Shown: positions 30,877 to 41,899 of the stretch, piece after piece
Layout: every line of letters starts with the position of its first letter
How positions within the stretch are numbered: position 1 is the first letter of the stretch
NCBI GenBank assembly: GCA_013399855.1
Contig: VXAY01005682.1
Span: 354,940 to 418,939 of the forward strand
Length of the DNA stretch: 64,000 bases
Direction of reading: 5' to 3'
DNA from: Oxyruncus cristatus
Taxonomy: Eukaryota; Chordata; Aves; Passeriformes; Cotingidae
Notes under the pieces: model-generated
The model's input: only the letters and a program-made list of their open reading frames with translations
What the model was told of the DNA's origin: nothing
Database searches by the model: none
Program-made: the position numbers and the translations under genes

Positions 30877-32730
30877 CTAAAAAAGAGGCAACTCAATAAA
30901 TGCAGTATGTCGACATGCTGATACTCAGTCAAAGAAACGTACGTGGTAGTAATATTAGAAGAAGAAATCCAGTCACCCAAGCACCCGAGCCCTGCCTTGC
31001 CTTAGGAAATCTGGTTTTTTTCCCTGGTATGTCACTGGAGACATCTGGCTACGCAGCACATGTCAACGCAGGGACACGTGGGGAGAAATCTGTCACTAGA
31101 TCAGAGCTCGGACTGTTGGCCTTTTACCTCAGGCTCTTACAAGTGAATCCCTCATGTCTCGTGCTGCCCTGGATACAGCTGGGGAGGGAGCTACATGCAA
31201 GCACATGGAGATGGCCAACTCAGCTCCTGCTGGCTCTGCAGAGGAGGGTAAAAGCATCTAGAAAGCCGGTCTAAGGAATCAACAGTGTTTTTTTCTTTTT
31301 GAAGGGCAGGGATCCCAACCCATGTGGTGTCTTCTGTGGTGAAAGGCAGAATTTCTTCAGGATTTCTTTTTTTTCCAACTTCCACATGTGCAGCACACAA
31401 CAGTCTCCCTGGGTACTTCCAATCCCTGGGGCAAGCTGTCCTGTGAAGGCTGGCAGTGCTGCCCAGTGATCTTGTCAGTCTTGCACACCGCAAGATTTTG
31501 GCCCAGTGCAGCACAAGGAACTTAACAGGGGGCAGTGCTACCTGGCTATAAGCCAGACTGACTTAGCATGAAATTTCTGAATGCTGCAAGGTGTTTACTC
31601 CTTGGTTTATGGTGCCTGACAGGCTGAATAGAACTTTGCTTCTCCACTTGGAGACACAATGTCTTTAGGAATGAGTAATCACAACTGCACCTCTGAATCA
31701 AGTGATTCTTAATTACTGTTACTACAGCACAGTAAATTTAAGAGATTTCAACACAGGCTTGAAAGCCCTCTGCCACTGAAGCAGCTCTGCACAAAATCCA
31801 GCTTTGAGTTACAAATCTAATGGTATCTAGCCTGTATGGTGCAGATATGCTGCTCTCTACCGTGCAGCGAGTGTCACACATTGCAAAACCTGCTCTTGCT
31901 CTGAGCACAGTTCTAGTGCCTCTAAAATTTACAGTCAGACAGTATAAATTCTGGTTAGACCTCATTTTAGCTCTGTCATGTGACATTTCACCTCTCAGCA
32001 GTCTCTCAAAAAAACCAAAAATAAAACAACACCCAAGCCCCAAAACAATCAGCCAACGGTTAAGCCTTCCTGTGCAAGTGTTCCAGAGGCACGGCAGAGC
32101 TAGGAGCGTTAGCTGTATTACATACCTTGAAACTTCTTTTTGATTGCATCCTTGGAGCTGGCGTAGATCATCTTACTTTTGAGAGGTGCTTGTTCTGGTG
32201 CCCTAGTGGGACATGCCAAAGAGAGTGCAATTACTGACACGGATTACTCAGCACAGCCAGAAGCAGCATCCTTCCCACCACGGACAAGTGAAACGTCTCA
32301 CAGCTCAGAATACAGGCATCAGGCTGCCCTCTTGCCAGCCTGGGCAACACAAACGCTCAGAGACCTCACCCGCAGTGCTCGGACTGCATGCTAGGAACGA
32401 GTCAGTTGGGAAGATGGCTTACCACAAGAAAAACATCAGCTCTTCTTTTTTGGATTCCTTGGTCTCAAAGCTTGCATCATACAAGGCATAACGGCAATCC
32501 TTCTCAGGAAGCATCTGCACAAAGTGCTTGAAAGGGTCGGTAACTGTCACACCGACATCTCCCACCAGAATCTCTTTGCCTTCTTCCACAATAATGCACT
32601 TTTTGTCTGGACTGAGGCAGAAGATGACAGCCTTCTTCCTCTTCTTCACTTCCTCAGGTGTAGAGCACTTCCGCACTTTCATGTCATAAAAGATACGGCA
32701 CACCTCATCAGCAACTTGTACTCCAGATGC
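30767..32730 (-). CDS. DSTN: Destrin (actin-depolymerising factor, ADF), exons 2-4
   Basis: Cytosolic ADF/cofilin-family protein that binds G- and F-actin and promotes filament severing and depolymerisation. Exons on the - strand: 32730-32423, 32202-32126, 30876-30767. They encode residues 2-165 and stop. With the single ATG codon expected from exon 1 the total is 166 codons, exactly the family length. Ser3, the site phosphorylated by LIM kinases, starts [21 protein letters not shown] basic nuclear-localisation motif KKRKK lies at residues 30-34. Trp104 spans the exon 2/3 junction, and residues 111-128 form the actin-binding long helix ([16 protein letters not shown]). The protein ends in AFEGSPV, where human destrin has AFEGCPV. 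The start-codon exon is not visible. Confidence 0.97.
30877..32125 (-). other. DSTN intron 3
   Basis: A 1.25-kb intron with GTATG donor and TTTTTTAG acceptor on the - strand. I recognise no repeat family or embedded RNA gene. Confidence 0.8.
32126..32202 (-). CDS. DSTN: DSTN exon 3
   Basis: 77 bases encoding the end of Trp104, then [20 protein letters not shown] and KKKFQ, and one base of Gly130. The 77-base length is conserved in the ADF/cofilin family. Acceptor CCCACTAG, donor GTATG. Confidence 0.97.
32423..32730 (-). CDS. DSTN: DSTN exon 2
   Basis: 308 bases encoding residues 2-103 and two bases of Trp104. It begins GCATCTGGAGTACAAG directly after TTTGCAG, so codon 2 (Ala) starts the exon and the initiator ATG must end exon 1. 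The apparent upstream ATG in frame (MLVSLQ) is intronic. Conserved blocks include [20 protein letters not shown] and [20 protein letters not shown]. Donor GTAAGC. Confidence 0.97.
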
Positions 32731-35700
32731 CTGCAAAGACACGAGCAAAGACCTTTAGGGCTACCACGGCAAATGTCTGCAACTCTATTACTGCACTGCC
32801 TGAAATACAAGGCTAGAAGAGAACAGATACTAACAATAGTTACTAGAGGCCCAAGAGTCTCCTCAGAAAAGGCTGCAGACTCTCTTTTCCACAGGCAAGT
32901 AAAGAATCTGGAGTCCTGCTGCTGACCACAGCCAGCTGCCAAACCAAAACTATTCCAGAGAAGGCACAATCCTACTTACATTAGAACATTGTTTTGGGGG
33001 AGTTCCACACACACGTCCACCCCTTGTTCTCCCAAGATTACAGAAGCTTAATTTTGTTACCCATTTCAGGCTGGCTAGACAATCAAGCCCACAAGGATCT
33101 GCTGTTCAAAATTTCCTAGCCATTTCTAACATGCTTGCTAGCAGCTTTAGGAACAGAGGTAAAACTGGCCAAATTCCACACCTGCCACGTGGACTTAGTT
33201 TAGAGATCGAGAGAGATGTAGTGGGGTAGAGGGACTGCAGTGGTACAGTTTTTAGCTGAACAAACCAACTTTCAGAAGTTGCTCTGAATCCAGGACTTTA
33301 AAGCTCCTCCATCAGTTTTTAAGGCCAGCTGCCTGCCTTCTCAACTTCCTTCCCCCCCGCCTCGAAGACTGATGGGAAACTGTAGTTAGTGGTATGGTAG
33401 CCCCCGTATTTGCTGTAATAGGAGGTGCACATGCAGCATTATCACTCTAATCTTAAAGGCAGTTGCACAAAATAAAGAGGACAAGACCTAGCAGGAGCAA
33501 AAAAAAAAAAGGCTGAGCTGCATTTTCAGCCTGATGCTTTTTTGGGGATAAGACAGAAAAAAATTGTGGCAGGGTAGAAGCATTTGCATCTGAGTGTTGT
33601 TCTCAGAGTACAGCAAAGTTGGAGAGCTTAAAAGCAGCTGTAAAATAGCGAATACTGCAAGTATGGGAAGCCAGCTGATGCTGATGGAAGGACATCATGG
33701 CCAGAGCAGTAAAGACCAAACTGAAGCCTGTCCAATACTCAACAATCTGTTCAAAATTCTGTATGCAGTGTGAACAGTGACATTCCTTTAAAATACTGCT
33801 TCCTCCCTCACTGGTCTTTGGTCTTCAAATTCCAATGACATTATCCTCAGATATGACAATTCATATCTCAGACGGAAAACTGCCTTCCTCCCTCTGTGTA
33901 AACTGCCACACGTCACCGCTGTGAGCACAGTCAGCAGTACTAACAGTCAGGTACAGCACCATCTAGATCTAAGGCTAAAGGTTGTTGTTCGTTTTGTTTT
34001 TCCTTACCTTCAGCCCCAAAGTGTGAGCTCAACAGATTCATTCTGCGTCTTAGAGAAACAACAGAGTTTAGCTGCAAAACAAGGGAGATAGAGGTGCAGG
34101 GGAACTGCTCAGTGCTAGCTTTCAAACAGGCTGTCCTTGAAAAATGGTTATGGATTGGACAATGACTCAACGTGTGGGGGTTTTTTTAAGCCTTGACCAA
34201 TGACTGCCATGAAGGACCTCAGACGAGCCCAGATTCTCCTCTTTCTACCAACATGTCTCCTGTAACTCTGAATAGCTGGCATAGCATTGCTAAGCTAGTG
34301 AGGAGAGGTGGCACAGCTAGCAGAATCTATTACCATGGAGTTTGTATCTCCCAACTGCTTGTCACAGAAAATCTCACCCAGCAGTGAATCTGAGACAGAA
34401 GCTTTTCTCTAGTATGAGAACAGTGCTCCTTCGGGGTTTACCCAAAGACAAGGGGACATCCCTCAAGATTTATAATGCATGGCCTGTCTACTAGGGGTAA
34501 CCTATCCAGAATTCCTTGCACTTACTTTGGGACAGGAGAACAGCAAGTCACTCCCTGCGCCTCAGCTCCCTGGCAGGCAGCCATCCTTTTGCATATCACC
34601 AATAAAGTGAGGGAAGTAAGCAGAGAAAGCCTATTCCAGGATAAACTCGAGCAAAAGTGCAAACATCGACTCAAAGTGACTCATTCCTATGTTCATAAGG
34701 AGACACTGCACTTTGTCAGAATGCGACCGAGAGCTAATGAAGAATGAAGGTCTTTCCCTTCCTTGTCCCTGTGTTTGGTGTAGGCAAGAGCCTCTTTGGG
34801 AAGACTAAATAATACAAAGTTGCCTAAATAAAGCAAACAGTGAAGCAACTAGAGCTATTGTATCATTCACTAGGGATCAATCCACAGGGAACTCGAGAAC
34901 CTTTTTCCTCCCTGAGGTTTGTAATGGCACCTCAATAGCTGACAACAGGTGTTAAGACTTGACTTTTAGTCATAGAAAATGCACAGAAAGCCTGAACTAG
35001 CATGGGAAGGAGGCAATTAATCACTTAAAAGCCCTGTTACTTACCGCTACCTTTGTCCATTCTTGATCTTTGCTCCAACACCACAACAACTAATTCCCCT
35101 GCACCAATTTATGTTAACTTCGAAAGAAAAGGCAAATGCTCAGCAGAGAAGCAGAAGCAGCAGCAACAGAGCTGCAGGTTGATGCAAACTGTGCAGTCAC
35201 GTGCATATGCTTGTACTACTACACAGCCAGAAACATGTCTCCAAGCAGGGAGACGAGTTATTTCCTTAAAAAGAAACTGAGCACTGCTGGCCGGTCAGTT
35301 CAGATTCCAAAAATGTTGAGTATTTAGCCTGGTAACTCAAAATTCAGCGTTAAATTGCAGTTTATAACTGGGACAGACTAGAAGCTGAAGGGACAATAGT
35401 GAGAACTGGATTTGTTAGCTTTCCAAAGTAAAAAGCTGTTAGTAGCTCGTGCTACTATTTTTTTGCAGCTGCTGTACAACCCCTCGATTCATCACACAGG
35501 CTGACATTAGCAGCCATTATGTTGCTAGGGACAATGCAGATTTGTTCCATCTCAGAAAACCCTATAGCTGTGTCACAGCAGTAGTGTGTCACCCATGAAT
35601 TCCCAGTGCAGTGAACTAATTACTTCCAAAAAGAGGATCTACTATTGCAACCCTCTTCAACTCTGGGCTTGTACCAGCCACGACTGGCTTCACGAACATA

Positions 35701-38700
35701 CTTAAAAAGTAATAAAACCCAAACCCTAGACAGCTTTTGCTGTAAGGTGGTTGAAACCATTCTGCCTAGAACATCAACAGGATGACTGTTAAGAGCGCTG
35801 GAACAAGGAGAAATGCTATATTCTAAGTACATGTCCTCAACAGACATTTTAACCTCATCTCTGCTGTCTCGTCCAGAAGAAGAGCTGGTGAGAAGCCTCC
35901 ACCCCACCAGTAACGACAGAGTAAATGTTTATCTGTTAGTCTGGATTTTCTCTCCTTGGCCAGATACCACTCTGCTTAGAGGATACAGTTCAGCACATTC
36001 ATTATTATTTTGTGCATTCTGGCTTGAACATCGTAGAGCTACAGCAGTTAGTCTGGTTCTGTTCCTTTTCCAGTATAAAAGCAGTTATCCAGCTCTGAAC
36101 TGGTACTCGGGTGCCTGTTCATGCAGTACACGTTGCGGGTACTTGTGAGATACATGACCATGAATCAGCTGGTGACATTTTGTTGTAGGGAACTGAACCT
36201 TAACTGCAGGGCCTTTTAACCTCACTGAAATCAGGCAGCAGCAAGCAGGCAAGCCGCCTAATTACCAGATGGGAAAATGATGCCAGTGCAGCATATTCAA
36301 GGAGATAAGAGATATTCAGGCAAGAGCACACAGAGTGAGTTTTCTTCGAGGAAATCAGCAAAAACGAGTTTTCCCCCAGCACCTCTGTGCAACTATTGCA
36401 AACGTGGCGTGTCTTGCGGGCTGAGCTCCTCGTACATCGTTCCTGGGCACTTATACCAGCACCCCCATTGTACTTTCACATGGGCTGCTGTACGCACATG
36501 AGGTAATGATTGCATTAAATGCCTTGTCAGCGTGTGCTGGAGTAACACAGCGGCTCTTATTCCGTACACAAAGCCACTGTTCCTACCTTAAGTGCAAAGC
36601 ACTGCAGAAGTCTTGCAAGAGCAGAATGCCCTCCTTACACAGGGCAGCCCGAAGAGTGAGCCTTCTGTCTAGCACGCTTCCTACTGCAAGAGCCACACGC
36701 AGCTGCCTCCGCTAAGAGCTTCCAACACTTTGCCTCCATCGCCAAGTACCTGAACCGAAATTTAAATCTTAACTGGGGAAGACTGAAGAATAATCCAAAG
36801 CTTCCTCAAGGAAATCCCCACATACAGAAAGCTGTTTCAGGAGTGAGATACATGCCACACACCTTATAAACTGGATTTGTAGCAAGCCTGCACAGAAACA
36901 CAACTTTGACACACTGAAATTTGCCTTCTCTTTTGTTAGGAAATGCTGTACACTCCAGTATCTTCCTTGAATATTTAAAATATTTTACCCAAGGGGAGCC
37001 TTTGTTTCCTCCTCAACTGTGAGACAGCCAAGAAGACTTCAAACTAATTACTAAGTTTGCCTCAAGACAAGTTTGAAGGATGAGATTTGGTTTTAAGTCT
37101 TGACAATTTTAGAGCATTGGGTTTCTCTCCTGTGATTAGAATCCAAGAGCTCTCCATAGAGGTGCCTGTACATGCATTACCTACAGAGACATTCAAAGAA
37201 CCAGTTCTTGACTTGTTTTGTCTGGGAACCACACACACGCCAGGGTAATACTACTCACAGGTACTCAAGTGGAAACTGTTGTTTCTTGGAAAAGCATCAT
37301 CAGTTTTTCCAGAATTTGACACCAAGACCTTTATTAAAGTATGCCTTGCTTAATTGCAAGGGCAGATTTGAGGACACTGTACTCCCATGTTTGCTAGTCA
37401 CATTATGGCACGTATTTGGTTCTCAGTTTCTTCAGCAAACACTGCTTCCCCTATGCTTGGCATATCATCCTTCCTATCTACCTTTGAAATTCCCTGCCAC
37501 TGCCAGAACTGCTTGTGTAACTACATGGCATTTCCATATGACTCAGTAATGTGTCATAGTACGTCTCTGCAACAAATACTTTTTCAATTTAAACTATTAC
37601 CACCCAGCTGGTCTGGGACAGTGTCCTTTACAGAGCTGTCCCTTACACTGCCACACAATAGAATGCCCTGGGACATCATCAGCACTGAGACCTTGAAGGG
37701 CAAACTAAGCTAACGCACTTGTGGGGGCACCCAGTAGAAAGGGAGGGTCACAGCCTGGCGGCACTAACAGGCTGGAAGACAATTTTGCCAAATCAGGCCT
37801 CTGAAAAGGGTGTCAGCTAAGGCCAACAAGCCAACTGAAAACGTAGGTGGTCAAAACCACAGATTTTAAATACTGCTTTGCTTTTAATCTGTTATTTGAG
37901 CACTCAAGAAAACACATCGGATACTACCATCCCAGCTTTACTGAGCAGGAAAGGTGCAACTACTTAAACTTGATCCCAAAGACCAGCAACTGTGTCGGAA
38001 CACCAGTGACTTCCAGAGTTCTGCAAGGCCCACATGCCCTGCTATCTACAGCTGGACAGACAGACACCTCTGTTTACAGGGGACAACCTGAAAGTCCAAG
38101 GCTTCAATTCAGATGTGAAGCATGATGGGAAACATAACTAACTGCCTTTTACTGCTGTTGTGTAACAGGCTATATTTGCACACCATAAACCAGCAAGAAC
38201 TACGGAGTTATTTGCATATCACTTGTAGACAGATCTTGCCAGCTAGACTCAAGTTTTTTAGTTAGCATTATTTGGTCTCTTTTGGCAGGAGGAGAGGTGG
38301 AATCAGAACTCTATTCAGCTTTTCTCCTTCCCCCCCCCCAATAAAAACGGTTATCGACACAGAAAGATGAGAAGGAAAGAAATTATTTATAAAATAAGAA
38401 AAAACTATCCCTTGAATTCCTGGAAGTAATTTCCTCAGCTTTCAGCCAAAGAGGAAATTATCTCCTTCTCTGAGCTATTATGAAGTTCACTCCCATCAAG
38501 GTAGGCAGAACAAGCAATACCCACAAAAGGCAATTCCAGCAATACTGCTGAAAAACCGCCAGTAGCAGGGGAGAAGTTTTGAGTAGCACCCATTCTTCTG
38601 CTGAAACGCAAGGTTTTAAGGTTAATGCAGGTGTGAGCTGGTATGCTCAGGACTCCTGCAGAAAAGTGAAGCTTCTTAGAAACATATTCAGCTCAGAAAC

Positions 38701-40587
38701 CAGCTACAATGAGCCCAAACGCCCGTAAGAATTTTCTTGTAGCCCTCCAGGCACCTACAGCAAACTAAAATGTAAGAGTTATCCTCAAAACCAGGCTCTG
38801 AAGGCCTGCTTTGGGCACCACAGATACGCATTAATGAGGGATCCTTCCTGAACACCAAGTGAATGCTGTACAGCCAGGCCAGTGAAAGCTCCCAGCAGCT
38901 TCACACACAAGTCCTGGCTGCCTGCAGGCTCTCCCGTGTGGGATCGCTTAGGTCAGCCCTTGCACCCAGCAGGAGCCCCTTGGTAGCAATTCTGACAAGG
39001 CAAGTAGGAACACGCCAGACACCCACACTACCAATTGTCGTGAGGCTGTCATCTTGTACGTGAGGCATATGTACCTTGTAATTACACAGATTGGGGAACA
39101 GTATTGACTAACAACCAAGAAAAATAATTTGCACGGTCCTCCAAAGACCATGGACTCATTTAATCCAGTAGCAAAGAAACTGAACCTTGTGGCAAGACAC
39201 AAAAGCCGAAAATCCAATGCTCTTTTGATACCAAATGATGCCCTCCTGCTGGCATGACTGTATTTTGCCAGAAGGCCTGCACTCTGCCCAAAAGCAAGTT
39301 CACTTCCAGCATCTCAAAAAAGCCAAGCCAGACCCCGTTGCAAAAAGATCACTGTAAGAAATACTAGTTTTGACTGACTGGGGAATTCTCTGGTTCCAAA
39401 ACAAGAGAGTAGTCAGTCTAAACTAGGTTTGCATACTGCAGAGGTGGTAGCTGGCTTGCTGAGACAAGCCTGTTTTAAACGAGAGCTGCAAGTTTCGTCA
39501 GACTTTTTAACAACTTCAGCTGCAACTCCCGTCAGTTCTGTTCCATGTTGCAGACCAGTCACAGATGCTCCAACTCGGGTGTTAGAGGAAGCAGGGAGAT
39601 TAGTAGTACATTCTGTCTGCCAGCCCTATAGGGACTAAAAGTTCCTTTACTGGATATACTACACATTCAATAAACTAATCAGAAATACCATGGGAAGGCC
39701 TCAATATGTAACACCTCTAATAAAGGCAAAAAACCCAGGCCAGTGTGTCAAAACACACAAGTGTGTGTTGGTGGAATCAAGTAAAAACAGGACAGGAGTT
39801 AAAACTGCATGAGCTAGTAATTCAGGCGATTTTGCCAGTCACAGCTGCCACAGTTAAACGGGGGTGCAAACTTTTGAACACAGGCAAAGCAAACTGAGAA
39901 CTTCCACTAGGAAGTCAGAAAGGCATTTGATCTATTCCGCTCCATTTATGCAAGGAGTCCCTTGGCACTTTTTTTTTTTTTTGAAAGCCAGGAAACACAG
40001 GAAAGTCAGTGCCTATGCTTGATATGTTTTTATGTTTCCAGCATTATGCAGATAAAAGTGTTTCCAGCACTGCGCGGAGGAGCAAAACGAAACACAAAAA
40101 AAACCCCACAAAAAACCAAGTCCTTGCAGCAACTACCTTAAAATTTAAGCTTCCTCGAGAGGCCGCTGCGAAACCCTGTTTGTTACAATCAGCGCTTCCC
40201 TTCCGCGGGTTCCGCTTCCCCCTTTTTTGTCCGCTACCAGCTGACAAAGGGTAGCGAGAAGGGTCCCGGCTGGCCCTGGGAGGGCCCGTGCCCGTCCGGG
40301 CCTCCCGCGGAGCCGCCGCCGTTTTCTAGGCCAGGCCCGAACCCTTCGGCCGCGGGAAGATGGCTCCCGCCGGCACCGCACCGGGGCGGCTGCGGCGGCG
40401 GCCGCGCTTCCTCCCGAGCGGGGCAGCCCCCGGCCCCGGGGAAAAGGGGGCTCCCACCCGCCGTGCCTTTCTGCCAGGCTGCGGCCCCCTCCCACGCAGC
40501 CCCTCGCCGGGAGGGGCGGGGGCGCCGATGCCCCTCTGCCCACCGCGGCCGCGCCCTGCGGCGAGGGGAGGGGCTGCGCATCGCCCC
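32731..40587 (-). other. DSTN intron 1
   Basis: At least 7.9 kb between exon 2 and the CpG island or assembly gap that should contain exon 1. AT-rich, with poly-A/T and poly-C runs (for example near 33500, 38330 and 39968) and only short ORFs. I recognise no repeat family, RNA gene or additional exon with confidence. Confidence 0.7.
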
Positions 40588-41073
40588 NNNNNNNNNNNNN
40601 NNNNNNNNNNNNNNNNNNNNNNNNNNNNNNNNNNNNNNNNNNNNNNNNNNNNNNNNNNNNNNNNNNNNNNNNNNNNNNNNNNNNNNNNNNNNNNNNNNNN
40701 NNNNNNNNNNNNNNNNNNNNNNNNNNNNNNNNNNNNNNNNNNNNNNNNNNNNNNNNNNNNNNNNNNNNNNNNNNNNNNNNNNNNNNNNNNNNNNNNNNNN
40801 NNNNNNNNNNNNNNNNNNNNNNNNNNNNNNNNNNNNNNNNNNNNNNNNNNNNNNNNNNNNNNNNNNNNNNNNNNNNNNNNNNNNNNNNNNNNNNNNNNNN
40901 NNNNNNNNNNNNNNNNNNNNNNNNNNNNNNNNNNNNNNNNNNNNNNNNNNNNNNNNNNNNNNNNNNNNNNNNNNNNNNNNNNNNNNNNNNNNNNNNNNNN
41001 NNNNNNNNNNNNNNNNNNNNNNNNNNNNNNNNNNNNNNNNNNNNNNNNNNNNNNNNNNNNNNNNNNNNNNNNN
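40588..41073. other. Assembly gap (486 N), probably hiding DSTN exon 1
   Basis: 486 unknown bases inside the CpG island. The flanks contain no ATG followed directly by a consensus donor on the - strand, which is what DSTN exon 1 requires, so the start codon most likely lies in the gap. Confidence 0.8.
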
Positions 41074-41291
41074 AGCCCTGCATGGCGACGCCCTGGCCCC
41101 GCGCGCACGCGCGGGCGGGGAGCGGGGACCCGCAGCCCTCAACACACGGCCCCCTCCTGCCGCCCGGATGAGCTGCCCAATCACAGGGGAGCCGCCGGCT
41201 GATTGACGCGGCGGTCGACCAATGGTGGCGCCCCCTCAAAGAGGTGGGGCGGGGCTACCTGCCCCAAGGTGTGCGGCGCGGCGGGGAGGGG

Positions 41292-41462
41292 GCTGAGGGC
41301 AGAGCGGGGGCCTCGGGGAGCCGTGTGGGAAAAGGTGGGGTGCGGCTGTCAGTGGGGCGTCAGGAGGATTGGGGCANGCTGAGGGCAGAGCGGGGGCCTC
41401 GGGGAGCCGTGTGGGAAAAGGGGGGGTGCGGCTGTCAGTGGGGCGTCAGGAGGATTGGGGCA
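41292..41462. repeat. 85-bp tandem duplication around a single N
   Basis: 41292-41376 and 41378-41462 are the same 85 bases with one T/G difference, separated only by an N at 41377. This is the pattern expected when two overlapping contig ends are placed side by side. A second lone N at 41686 also sits between similar T-rich/CCCTT...GGG-TTTTTC segments. Confidence 0.9.
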
Positions 41463-41899
41463 GCTGGGAGCGGGGCTGAAAGGGACTGAGACGGGCGTGA
41501 GGGGTCGGGGGGCGTCCCTGGAATGGCCGTGGGGCGGGCAAGGAGCCCGTGTTGCGAGGCTGCCGCAGTAGAAACGGCCAGGGCCGGGCGGCCGGAAGAG
41601 GCGGTGAGGCGGAAGTGTGGGACTTTGCTTTCTCTGCCTTTTTTTTTTTTTTTTTTTCCCCCCTTTGCGGGGTTTTTCCTCCCCANTTTTTTTTTTCCCT
41701 CCCTTCGAGGGTTTTTCACTACCTACTTTGGTGCGATCTCAGTCAGGCACTCCTGATTGGCTCGCGCTGCTGCGGCAGGAGCCGTGCGCTTCCCGCCGGC
41801 ACCCGCGAATCCCGGATCCCGGCGTCTGCTTCATCCAGGTGACCGAAACAACCAGCTTTGTCCTCGGGACAAAGCTGATCCTGAGAAAAAGCTGCTGCG

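Larger units (their letters stand above)
40190..41620. promoter_or_regulatory. DSTN: CpG island with DSTN promoter, possibly bidirectional
   Basis: Very CpG-rich sequence flanks an assembly gap. Right of the gap, where the promoter of a - strand gene should lie, are CCAAT boxes at 41177-41181 and 41219-41223 and a GC box GGGGCGGGGC at 41246-41255; an inverted CCAAT lies at 41756-41760. The CCAAT boxes read in the + direction, so divergent transcription is possible, but no + strand gene is recognised nearby. The long ORFs across this island contain runs of unknown residues and are not genes. Confidence 0.75.

Noticed and set aside
32419..32748. DSTN ORF beginning MLVSLQ
   Set aside because: The first six codons are intron 1 sequence; TTTGCAG lies directly before the conserved codon 2. 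The true start is in exon 1.
40145..41239. Very long ORFs (247-364 codons) across the CpG island on both strands
   Set aside because: They run through 486 unknown bases translated as X, and the rest is GC-rich low-complexity Pro/Arg/Ala/Gly. No real coding evidence.
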